A stretch of 64,000 nucleotides of DNA from Bog-532 sp963828445 (lineage in GTDB: Bacteria; Actinomycetota; Actinomycetes; Streptosporangiales; Streptosporangiaceae): the NCBI GenBank assembly GCA_963828445.1, contig CAWHFP010000040.1, positions 124,001 to 188,000 on the forward strand, written 5' to 3'. Positions within the stretch are counted from its first letter, which is position 1, and every line of letters starts with the position of its first letter. The position numbers were made by a program, and so were the translations under genes. The notes under the pieces were generated by a model. That model saw nothing but the letters and a program-made list of their open reading frames with translations. It made no database searches and was not told where the DNA came from. Of the stretch, positions 16,264 to 23,904 are shown in pieces.

Positions 16264-17539
16264 TCAGCCCGGCTCCGGCCAGTTGCGCAGCGCGGCCCGG
16301 GCGAACGCCACTCCCTCCGGCGTCGGCCCCGGCCCGGGCCCGGGCCGCCGGTCATCCGGCAGCGCACCCAGCCGGCGCAGCACCGCGTGGGTGCCGCTGG
16401 TGGCCCGAGCTGCCTCGTGGCCGGTCAGCGGACTGCCGTCCCGGTGCCCCCAGCCGAGTGCGGTCAGCATCCGGGCGATGGTCATGTCCAGGGTATCGGT
16501 GAACCGGGCGGCCACGCAGACCAGCAGGATCAGCCCCGGCTCAGCCTCGCTGACCGCCGCCGAACACAGCGGCATCCGGGCCGCCAGATGCCACCACAGC
16601 CCGGCCGGGTCGGACTGCAGTTCGTCGCCGATGTCGGTGCGCAGCAGCCGGCCCCGCTCCTTGCGGACCAGACCGGTGGCCTGAGCCGACTCACGGAGCT
16701 GGACGACCGCGGGTGCCTGGTTCTCGCGCTTGACCGGCGACCCCACCCGGGCCGTCCCGCCAGCCCTCAGGCCCAGCGTGCCGATCACCGCCGCCACCTC
16801 ACCCGGCGGCAGGTGCCCGGCGTCGGTCAGCCGGATTCCCTCGTGCCCGACCCGGCCCAGTAGCCAGGTGTAAGGCCGGACCATCCGCGCGGCCGTGTCC
16901 AGGTCGATGGTGACCGGCTGCTGCAGCTCGGCCTCCCCGACCAGCCGCGCCAACTGCCGCCGCGCACTGGGCGTCCGCACCGCCCGCACCAGCTCCGCGA
17001 CGATCCGCGGCACCTGATCCAGCCGTCCCGGCCGTGCCCGCCAGGCTCCGACCCCGGCCGTCGCCACCGTCCAGCGCCCGACCCGCCTCAGCCCAACCCC
17101 GCTGCTCCAGCCCCCGCCCAGCCCTCCTCCAGCCCCAGCCCCCAGACCCGTCTCCAGACCCCGGTCCGGCTCCGCTCCAGGCCACCGGCACCTCGCACTC
17201 GTCAGCCCCAGCAGCCCCAGACCGCTCAGCCTCGAGCCTCCGGGTGATCTCAGTGGCCTCTCGCTTCCCGGCGCCCGGCGAAGAACTGAGGCCACCGAGC
17301 AACTGCCGCAGGCCGATCTGAATCTCGCGGGTGTGCATCCCGGCGATCGCCGCTTCGAACTGAGCCAGGATCTCGCGCTGCTCGGCCCGGGACCGGCCGG
17401 GGCGGCCGGGCCAACTGCCCGGCGGCCCGTCAGCCGGTCGCGACGAGCCAGTCCGATCGCTGTGACCAGCCACGATATCGGTCTCAGCCGAAAACCCCGG
17501 CTCCTCGGGGCTGCGGTGCGAAGCGTCGCCTCCGGGCAT
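16264..17539 (-). pseudogene. Conserved actinobacterial protein resembling the C-terminal part of pRiA4b ORF-3-like proteins, probably frameshifted
   Basis: The last 200 residues (LLGRVGHEGIRLTDAGHLPP, LRESAQATGLVRKERGRLLR, then PAGLWWHLAARM) resemble a domain common in actinobacterial proteins annotated with plasmid pRiA4b ORF-3; its function is unknown. The plausible N terminus from ATG 17539 (MPGGDASHRSPEEPG, then REILAQFEAAIAGMHTREIQ) is in a different frame. The change falls in a C-rich linker around 17000-17200. I cannot place the shift exactly and the start lacks a good ribosome site. Either one broken gene or a shorter intact gene starting inside is possible. Confidence 0.5.
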
Positions 17540-17664
17540 GAAACCAACGCTACCGGCTGTCGTCTCATACTTGCATCCTGTATGCACGGAAAATGTGATT
17601 GCGCGACGGAATTGCGTGGAATCAAATTTCCCGCCTGTCACTCCAGTCATGACACCCTGGCCCC

Positions 17665-18393
17665 ATGACCGAAACGGAGGACCGGACCGCCGCCGCCGAC
17701 GCGATCGCCGCCGAACTCCGCACGGCCGGGCGTCCGGAACGAGCCGCCCAGGAGAAGGCCTACCTCAAGAGCGATCTCGACTTCTTCGGCGTCGGCGTGC
17801 CCGCCACCCGCACCGTGATCCGCACCTGGTGCCGGGCCCACCCCGGCCTGGGCCACGACGACCTGACCGCGCTGGCCGCCAGTTTGTGGGCCAACCCGGT
17901 GTTCGAATGCCGGATGGCCGCGCAGATGCTGCTCATCCAGAACCCCGACCTGCTCGGCCCGCCCGACATCCCGCTGATCGAGCGCATGCTCCGTGAGGCC
18001 CGCACCTGGGCCCTGGTCGACGCGCTGACCTGCGATCTCATGGGGCCGCTGACCGAACGCCATCCCGAACTGGCCGCCGTCCTCGACCGCTGGGCCACCG
18101 ACCCCGACTTCTGGATCCGCCGCTCGGCCCTGTTGTCCCTGCTGCTGCCCCTGCGCCGCGGCGCAGGCGACTTCGACCGCTTCTCCCGTTACGCCGACCA
18201 GATGCTGGCCGAGAAGGAGTTCTTCATCCGCAAGGCCATCGGCTGGGTCCTGCGCGAAACCGCCAAGAAGCGCCCCGACCTCGTCGCCACCTGGCTGGAA
18301 CCCCGCATCACCCGCGTCTCCGGCGTCACCCTCCGCGAGGCCGTCAAGCCCCTCCCCGAACCCACCCGCTCCGCTCTCCTGGCCCTCCGCTGA
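17665..18393 (+). CDS. DNA alkylation repair protein (AlkD-like HEAT-repeat glycosylase)
   Basis: A 242-residue all-helical protein of the AlkC/AlkD superfamily that removes bulky N3/N7-alkylated purines without base flipping. Visible marks: AYLKSDLDFFGVGVPATRTV at the N terminus, WALVDALTCDLMG with the Trp-Asp pair expected at the active site, FWIRRSALLSLL, and the C-terminal FFIRKAIGWVLRETAKKRPD. ATG 17665 sits 6 nt after CACCCT, a weak -10, so it may be leaderless. It is divergent from the frameshifted gene on its left and convergent with the toxin/immunity pair. Confidence 0.92.
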   Translation: MTETEDRTAAADAIAAELRTAGRPERAAQEKAYLKSDLDFFGVGVPATRTVIRTWCRAHPGLGHDDLTALAASLWANPVFECRMAAQMLLIQNPDLLGPPDIPLIERMLREARTWALVDALTCDLMGPLTERHPELAAVLDRWATDPDFWIRRSALLSLLLPLRRGAGDFDRFSRYADQMLAEKEFFIRKAIGWVLRETAKKRPDLVATWLEPRITRVSGVTLREAVKPLPEPTRSALLALR

Positions 18394-18403
18394 CCGGTCG
18401 CCT

Positions 18404-18664
18404 TCATCCCGCGACAATCAACCGCCCAACCGGCTCGCTCGGCAGGCCCAGCGCATCGCCCAGGGCCGCCAGTTCGTCGCGCTCCGCCATCGAGACCGGC
18501 TGGCGCGTCCCCGACAAGGCCGCGACGAGCAGGTCGAGTTCCTCTCCCCACTCGCCAGCCTCGGCGTACTCGCGCACGCTGGCCAGATCGGCTGGGCTCA
18601 GCCGCCCCGCGAACGTGTCCGGCAGCGCGTACGCCCGCTGGGCCAGGTCGTGCTCGTCCATCAT
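18404..18664 (-). CDS. MafI-like immunity protein for the EndoU toxin
   Basis: An 86-residue acidic, helical protein with LSPADLASVREYAEAGEWGE and SMAERDELAALGDALGLP, the pattern of MafI-family immunity proteins. Its ATG (18664) overlaps the TGA of the upstream EndoU gene in an ATGA junction, so translation is coupled and the immunity protein follows the toxin at once. A second Met at 18661 is the alternative start. Role by family: bind and block the cognate nuclease in the producing cell. Confidence 0.75.
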   Translation of the reverse strand: MMDEHDLAQRAYALPDTFAGRLSPADLASVREYAEAGEWGEELDLLVAALSGTRQPVSMAERDELAALGDALGLPSEPVGRLIVAG

Positions 18665-19254
18665 GGGTTCCTCGGATTCCTGGTCACACCCGGGGAACCG
18701 GGCAGCGGATAGGCGGTCCATATCTGCCCGTCGGGCAGGACCACAGCCGAAAGTCGGACCTCATCCCGGGTACCCGTGACCCGCCAGCGGCCATTCGGCT
18801 GGAACTTGGCCTGTTCGGGGATCCGGGCCACACTCAGGACGTTCGCAGTGATCTTTTCGTCGGTCCAGTCGGCCGGGAACTCAGTCTTACCCGGACGCCC
18901 GGTCCCCTGCCGGTGTCCGCCACCCCCGGCATCCCCTTCGAGGATGTGAGCGCGACGTTCGGGCGGCAGGTGCAGCGACTCCGGCCGCGGCCGGGCCGGA
19001 TGGTCGGCTAACCCGGGCGCTTCCCACGCCGAACCCCGCCCCGGCCCATCACCACTGGAACGCGGCTGGTCGGGGTCAGCCGCCCGCAGCGCGGCGTAGA
19101 CCTCGGCCCGGCTCCGGGTCTCCGCCACCACTGGGCTGTCCGGCCCCCCGCCCGCAGCCACCGGCCGCTCGGCTGGACCGTCAGGCCGCCCCTCGGCCGG
19201 GCGCGGCCCAGCATCGGGCCCGGAGTCCGGCACCGCCCGGCCATCGACCGCCAT
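18661..19254 (-). CDS. EndoU-family nuclease toxin (polymorphic toxin C-terminal module)
   Basis: The last 95 residues show the bacterial EndoU fold: RRAHILEGDAGGGGHRQGTG (two catalytic His), PGKTEFPADW, IWTAYPLPG (Thr/Tyr site) and a Val-rich beta core. EndoU toxins cleave RNA. The preceding ~100 residues are Pro/Gly/Asp-rich, with SRAEVYAALRAAD just before the toxin, as in pre-toxin linkers. No LXG, WXG, RHS or signal peptide is seen, so this is a toxin without an obvious delivery domain. ATG 19254 follows AAGGA; the frame stays open upstream to 19413 over the divergent flavoprotein promoter. It is coupled to the MafI-like gene. Confidence in EndoU is high, in the exact start moderate. Confidence 0.8.
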   Translation of the reverse strand: MAVDGRAVPDSGPDAGPRPAEGRPDGPAERPVAAGGGPDSPVVAETRSRAEVYAALRAADPDQPRSSGDGPGRGSAWEAPGLADHPARPRPESLHLPPERRAHILEGDAGGGGHRQGTGRPGKTEFPADWTDEKITANVLSVARIPEQAKFQPNGRWRVTGTRDEVRLSAVVLPDGQIWTAYPLPGSPGVTRNPRNP

Positions 19255-19455
19255 ACCGTCATCCTTGCGCCCGGACCCCACCCCTGGCGAACCCTCCTTA
19301 ACGATGTCATCAAGGAAGGCCGGGACGGCAGCAGTGCGTGACCAGGAATAGTGTGCTAGTCCACAGCCACTCAAGACTGGCTCTTGAACCTGGCCCTCGA
19401 AGTTGGCCACCACTCACGTGTGGCCGCTACCCATGACCGGAGCGGAAGGACTGCC

Positions 19456-20058
19456 GTGCCCGCGGATACGCGCCCTGTCCTCTATGTTGTCGCGTGCGGT
19501 GCGTACCCAGCCGGCCAGCTGCCCGCTTTCGTGCGCGACGCGCAGGTCCAGGGGTGGGACGTCTGCGTCATCGCCACGCCGGACGGCATCAAGTTCCTGG
19601 ACGCCGGGAACCTGTCCGGGCTGACCGGCCACCCGGTCCGCTCCCGGTACAAGCGCCCGGACGAGCCCGACGTGCTGCCGTCACCGGATGCGCTGGTGGT
19701 GGCCCCGGCCACGTTCAACACGGTGAACAAGTGGGCCCAGGGCATCAGCGACACGCTGGCCCTGGGACTGCTCAACGAGTCGGTCGGGCTCGGCCTGCCC
19801 ATCATCGCGGTGCCGTGGCCGAACGCGGCGCTGGCCGCCCACCCGGTGTTCGTGCGCAGCGTGAGCACGCTGCGGGAATGGGGCGTGACCCTGCTGCTCG
19901 ACCCGAGCAAGCTGCCCCCGGCTCCGGCCCGCCGCCTGGCCGTCTCCGACGCGGTCGCGGGCCAGGTCCAGCCGGAACCGCCGGCGTTCCCGTGGGACGA
20001 GCTCAAGGTCCTGCTGCCGAGCCTGCGCCCCCAGCCCGCCGAACCGCGCAACAGCTAG
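19456..20058 (+). CDS. Flavoprotein (Dfp/PPC-decarboxylase-like fold)
   Basis: A 200-residue protein with the flavoprotein fold of phosphopantothenoylcysteine decarboxylases: CGAYPAGQLPAFVRDAQVQG, ATPDGIKFLD, then PDALVVAPATFNTVNKWAQG with the conserved P-A-T-x-N-T-x-N motif, and LGLPIIAVPWPNAALAAHP. It binds FMN. Stand-alone actinobacterial members are of unknown substrate. GTG 19456 has GGAAGGA 5 nt upstream; a longer frame from 19384 lacks one. It ends in a 4-nt CTAG overlap with the convergent lipoprotein gene. Confidence 0.85.
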   Translation: MPADTRPVLYVVACGAYPAGQLPAFVRDAQVQGWDVCVIATPDGIKFLDAGNLSGLTGHPVRSRYKRPDEPDVLPSPDALVVAPATFNTVNKWAQGISDTLALGLLNESVGLGLPIIAVPWPNAALAAHPVFVRSVSTLREWGVTLLLDPSKLPPAPARRLAVSDAVAGQVQPEPPAFPWDELKVLLPSLRPQPAEPRNS

Positions 20059-20738
20059 GAATCCAGCGGGCACACCCACTTCACGGTGGTGTCGAGGGTG
20101 TGGTCGCCGGAGCCGGTGACGTTGATCCGGAACGTGCCGCCGGTCTTGGTCACGGCCACCGTCACCGCCGACGCTCCGGTCAGCGAGGCCACCGTGCCGT
20201 GGGCGCCGGTGACGGTGGCGCTGAGCGTGCCGCGGTACTGGCCGGAGCCGTGGTACCCGCTCACCCGCACGGTGAACGAGTGGACCAGACCGCCCGCGGC
20301 CGCCTTGCTGATCAGCGCGACGTAGGTCGAGCCGGCTGCTTCGCAGGTCACCGGGGCGGTCGCGGTGCCGTTGGCCCGCACCGGCCGGAGATCAGCCACC
20401 GTCACCGACCCGGCGTGCCCGGGGGCCAGAGCGGCCGCGCTCCCGCTGATCCCGGACGCCCCGCCCGAACCGCCAGTCCCAGAACCAGCCACCGCGGTCG
20501 ACCCGGGCCCGGCCGCCACGGCCACCCCTCCGGCCGCGGTCCCGGACGGCCGCACCGGGACCGGCGCGGCGCTGGCCGCACCGGTGCCCCGGACCGACGG
20601 AGCCGGCTGCCGCGGCGCTCCGGCCGAGGTCGAAATCTGATGATGAGGCGAACTGCACGCCGCCAGCGGGACCACCGCCAGCGAGAACAGCAGTGCCGCC
20701 CGAGCGAGCGTGGCCGTGCGGGTCGGCGCACTACGCAT
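20055..20738 (-). CDS. Putative lipoprotein, Ser/Gly/Ala-rich, unknown function
   Basis: ATG 20738 (ribosome site AGGAG) starts MRSAPTRTATLARAALLFSL and a lipobox LAAC followed by SSPHHQ, so the mature protein would be lipid-anchored outside the cell. A long low-complexity Ala/Gly/Ser/Pro linker (about residues 30-130) leads to a compact beta-rich C-terminal domain with two Cys (VTCEAAGSTYVALI, KWVCPLDS) likely disulphide-linked. No named domain is recognised. It is divergent from the GAF-ANTAR gene. Confidence 0.75.
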   Translation of the reverse strand: MRSAPTRTATLARAALLFSLAVVPLAACSSPHHQISTSAGAPRQPAPSVRGTGAASAAPVPVRPSGTAAGGVAVAAGPGSTAVAGSGTGGSGGASGISGSAAALAPGHAGSVTVADLRPVRANGTATAPVTCEAAGSTYVALISKAAAGGLVHSFTVRVSGYHGSGQYRGTLSATVTGAHGTVASLTGASAVTVAVTKTGGTFRINVTGSGDHTLDTTVKWVCPLDS

Positions 20739-20785
20739 GACGACTCCTGTGTGAAACAGAGCGGGATGAGTGAGAAGTATTGAAT

Positions 20786-20841
20786 CGGCTCGACCTGCCC
20801 GGATGGCCGGAATCAGAAAAATCCTGGCTAGAGTCGAGCCG
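20786..20841 (+). promoter_or_regulatory. Inverted repeat spanning the start of the GAF-ANTAR gene
   Basis: CGGCTCGAC (20786-20794) and GTCGAGCCG (20833-20841) form a perfect 9-bp inverted repeat with a 38-nt spacer. The 3' arm ends on the first base of the GTG start. TAGAGT (20829-20834) lies 6 nt before the GTG, fitting a leaderless start, so the repeat would act on DNA (operator) rather than in the mRNA. Confidence 0.45.
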
Positions 20842-21557
20842 TGAACGTTTCCCTCCACGACGTCCGGGCCGCCCTGGAGGAGCTGGGCCGGTTCCGCTTC
20901 GGCGAGATGCGCGTCGAGGACGCCATGCACGAGATCGTGCAGACCACGCACGCGATGTTCGACGTGGACGGGGCCGGGCTGATGCTGACCGACGACGAGC
21001 AGCAACTGCGCAGCGTGGCCGCATCCGATGATCGCCTCGCTCACCTGGAAGAGCTCCAGATCAAGCACGCCGAAGGCCCGTGCATCGCCGCCTACGAGGA
21101 CAAGCAGCTGATCGGGGTCGAGGACCTGGCCAGTGACCAGCGGTGGCCGAGCTTCAGCGACGCCGCCGTGTCCCGCCAGGTGCGGGCGGTGCTGGCCAGC
21201 CCGCTGCCCTACAACCAGGACGCGGTCGGGGTGGTCACGGTGGTGTCCGCGAAGTCGCGCCCCTGGTCCCCGGAGGGGGAGCTGGCCCTGCTGGCCTTCA
21301 CCGACCTGGCCGCGCTGCTGATCGCCAGCATGATGCAGAGCCAGGAGAAATCCGCCCTGGCCACCCAGCTGCAGGGCGCCCTGGACTCGCGGCAGATCAT
21401 CGAGCAGGCCAAGGGCGTGCTGGTCGGACGGCACGGGATCACCCCCCGGGCCGCGTTCGAGCAGCTACGGGCGCAGGCCCGGTCCGAACGGCGCAAGGTC
21501 TCGGCCCTCTGCGCGGAAGTGGTGGCCAGCGCCACCAAACCGTCCCCGCCGTCCTGA
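20841..21557 (+). CDS. GAF-ANTAR transcription antitermination regulator
   Basis: A 238-residue two-domain regulator. Residues 1-160 form a GAF sensor (MFDVDGAGLMLTDDEQQLRS, EGPCIAAYEDKQLIGVEDLA, WPSFSDAAVSRQVRAVLASP). Residues 170-225 form an ANTAR RNA-binding domain (LDSRQIIEQAKGVLVGRHGI, ITPRAAFEQLRAQAR, with the A-K-G-x-L core). ANTAR proteins bind paired hairpins in nascent RNA and prevent termination. In actinobacteria GAF-ANTAR proteins respond to stress or ligand binding. Targets cannot be named. It starts as a leaderless GTG. Confidence 0.93.
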   Translation: MNVSLHDVRAALEELGRFRFGEMRVEDAMHEIVQTTHAMFDVDGAGLMLTDDEQQLRSVAASDDRLAHLEELQIKHAEGPCIAAYEDKQLIGVEDLASDQRWPSFSDAAVSRQVRAVLASPLPYNQDAVGVVTVVSAKSRPWSPEGELALLAFTDLAALLIASMMQSQEKSALATQLQGALDSRQIIEQAKGVLVGRHGITPRAAFEQLRAQARSERRKVSALCAEVVASATKPSPPS

Positions 21558-21763
21558 GGCTCTCCACCGATGATTTTCGGCCCGATTTGCATCCCCGCGA
21601 CACCAGCGCATACTGGAAGAAGCCGTCATCTGCCGCCCTGACTCCCGCGGCCTTCAGAAAAGTCGATGCCTGCTCTCGCGTTTCTCTTCGGTTTCACCGG
21701 GAACACGCCATCTGGCACGCAATCGGCTCCCCCGTAACAGTGCCTGAGGCGACAGGAGTTGTA

Positions 21764-21919
21764 ATGATCATTCTCGGACTCATCATCCTGATAGTCGGCT
21801 TTATCCTGAAGATCGCGATCCTCTGGACGATCGGCATCATCATCCTGGTGATCGGCCTGATCCTCCTGCTACTGGGTGCAGTCGGCCACGCGGTCGGTGG
21901 TCGCAGGCATTATTGGTAG
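21764..21919 (+). CDS. DUF6131-type small membrane protein, 51 aa
   Basis: ATG 21764 follows AGGAG by 6 nt. The product has two hydrophobic helices (IILGLIILIVGFILKIAILW and IGIIILVIGLILLLLGAVGH) and the conserved tail GGRRHYW, matching the actinobacterial DUF6131 family. It should sit in the membrane as a hairpin. Function unknown. It is a single gene closed by a strong terminator. Confidence 0.85.
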   Translation: MIILGLIILIVGFILKIAILWTIGIIILVIGLILLLLGAVGHAVGGRRHYW

Positions 21920-21977
21920 CTATGTGCGGCGAGGCCCCGGCACCCGACGGCGGGCCGGGGCCCGCAGCATGCTCTTC

Positions 21978-22004
21978 GAAAGGCCGGACCATGTCCGGCC
22001 TTTC
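21978..22004 (+). terminator. Hairpin terminator after the DUF6131 gene
   Basis: GAAAGGCCGGAC-CAT-GTCCGGCCTTTC is a perfect 12-bp stem with a 3-nt loop, followed by GGCGTTT. It lies about 60 nt past the stop codon. Confidence 0.85.
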
Positions 22005-22332
22005 GGCGTTTCCGCCCCGGACCATTGGCGGGTTCCGCGGTAAATCCCGGGCCCGGTCCAACTGATGGCCAGACAAGTCGCACTGAACATTTCCGTAAGT
22101 GCTTGTTTAAACGCCTTCTTACCGGGTAAACGGCCTAGTTTTTATATATCGAAGGTCGCTTCGCCGGGCTGCTCATCCGACGCGACATAATCCCGGTGGC
22201 GGTAGCCAGATCGTGATCTCACCCACCGGTCCGATCCATGGCCATTGCGCATCCATTCCGCTACTCTCCGTAGTCCGTGTGTCGCTCCGGCATCCTGGCC
22301 TGAGCTGAGCGCTTCTTCGTGGGGGGAAACAG
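22005..22332. other. Intergenic region upstream of the first sedolisin gene
   Basis: 328 nt with no supportable gene on either strand. It has a comparatively AT-rich stretch (about 22090-22165, including GTTTAAAC and TTTTTATATAT) that is the most likely promoter area. The last 20 nt carry the GGGGGG ribosome site of the protease gene. Confidence 0.5.
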
Positions 22333-23772
22333 ATGCGTCTCGTGCGTACTGTCAGTGCGGCCGTGGGGGCGGGCGCGCTGACCGCGGTCGCGGCCGTGGC
22401 CGCTGTGAGCGGATCGGCCGGTCCCGCGGGCTCGGCGGCCTCGGCCGCGACCACCGCGGCGCCGCGGCCCGCCAGCGTGGTCACGGGCGTGGTCTACGCC
22501 GGACATCACAGCAGCGCCCCGCCCACCACCTCGTTCTGTGAGAGCAACTACCAGCTGGCCTGCTACCAGCCGGGACAGTTGCAGACCGCGTACGACCTGC
22601 GCGCGCTGTACCAGGGCGGCGTCACCGGCCGCGGGACCACGATCGCCATCGTCGACCCGTTCGGCTCACCCACGATCCAGCATGACCTGGCCGTGTTCGA
22701 CCGCACGTTCAGCATCCCGGCCCCACCGTCGCTGAACGTCATCGCGCCCGCGGGCAAGATCCCGGCCTACGACCCGGCCAACTCCGACATGGTCGGCTGG
22801 GCCGGCGAGACCACGCTGGACGTCGAGTACGCCCACGCGATCGCCCCCCAGGCCAACATCCTGCTGGTCGAGACCCCGGTGTCGGAGACCGAGGGCACCC
22901 AGGGCTTCCCGCAGATCGTCCAGGCCGAGAACTACGTGGTCAACCACAACCTGGCCGACGTGATCAGCCAGAGCTTCGGCGCCACCGAGCAGACCTTCCC
23001 CAACCAGGCCACCCTGGACTCGCTCCGGTCCGCCTACCAGAACGCCGCGGACCACCACGTGACCGTGCTGGCCGCCTCGGGGGACGCGGGCGCGGCCGAT
23101 GTCGGCCTGGACGGGTCGACCTACTACCTGCACCCGGTGACGTCCTGGCCGCCGAGCGACCCGCTGGTCACCGCGGTGGGCGGCACCCAGCTGCACCTGA
23201 ACGCGGCCGGCCAGCACACCGCGCCCGACAGCGTGTGGAACGACACCTACAACCGGGCCGTCAACGAGTACCTGTTCGGCAACGCGGGCCCGAACCCGCT
23301 GGCCGGCGGGGGCGGCAAGTCCATCTACTTCTCCCGCCCCACCTACCAGGACGACGTCTCCAACGTGGTCGGCAACAGCCGCGGGGTGCCGGACATCTCG
23401 ATGAGCGCGGCCTGCAACGGGGCCGTTGACACCTACAACAGCTTCGCCGGGCAGCCCGCGGGCTGGTACCCGACCTGCGGCACCAGCGAGGCCACCCCGG
23501 AGTTCGCCGGCGTGGTGGCCCTGGCTGACCAGGTGGCCGGGCACGCCCTGGGCCTGATCAACCCGATGCTGTACCAGCTGGCCGCCGCCCGCGCCCACGG
23601 CATCGTGGACGTCACCTCCGGCAACAACACCGTTTCGTTCTCCCAGGGCGGTGCCGTGCGCACCGTTCCGGGTTTCAGCGCCCGGCCCGGCTACGACCTG
23701 GCCTCGGGCCTCGGCACGATCGACGCGCAATACTTCGTGCCCGAGCTCGCCGCCGCCGGACGGTACTGGTAG
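22333..23772 (+). CDS. Secreted sedolisin-type (S53) serine-carboxyl peptidase, copy 1
   Basis: Extracellular endopeptidase of the kumamolisin/sedolisin family, usually acid-active. An Ala-rich signal peptide (about residues 1-38) leads almost directly into the catalytic domain: GVTGRGTTIAIVDPFGSPTI, the Glu-x3-Asp pair in GWAGETTLDVEYAHAIAP, oxyanion Asp in LAASGDAG, nucleophile in CGTSEATP, and the Ca-binding DLASGLGTID near the end. At 479 residues it lacks the long Pro-kumamolisin activation domain usual for the family. The ribosome site is GGGGGG. A close paralogue follows 132 nt downstream with its own promoter-like TAGGGT. Confidence 0.93.
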   Translation: MRLVRTVSAAVGAGALTAVAAVAAVSGSAGPAGSAASAATTAAPRPASVVTGVVYAGHHSSAPPTTSFCESNYQLACYQPGQLQTAYDLRALYQGGVTGRGTTIAIVDPFGSPTIQHDLAVFDRTFSIPAPPSLNVIAPAGKIPAYDPANSDMVGWAGETTLDVEYAHAIAPQANILLVETPVSETEGTQGFPQIVQAENYVVNHNLADVISQSFGATEQTFPNQATLDSLRSAYQNAADHHVTVLAASGDAGAADVGLDGSTYYLHPVTSWPPSDPLVTAVGGTQLHLNAAGQHTAPDSVWNDTYNRAVNEYLFGNAGPNPLAGGGGKSIYFSRPTYQDDVSNVVGNSRGVPDISMSAACNGAVDTYNSFAGQPAGWYPTCGTSEATPEFAGVVALADQVAGHALGLINPMLYQLAAARAHGIVDVTSGNNTVSFSQGGAVRTVPGFSARPGYDLASGLGTIDAQYFVPELAAAGRYW

Positions 23773-23904
23773 CCGTCACGGTTTGTCACCAGCAATCCAC
23801 AAATAGCACCCATCGGCGCCTTGATCGATGTTCGACGCTGAGTGCTAGGGTGCTTCCGCGCAGTTCCGCATAATTTGGGCCCTTTACTCGGGTGGGGAGA
23901 AGCC

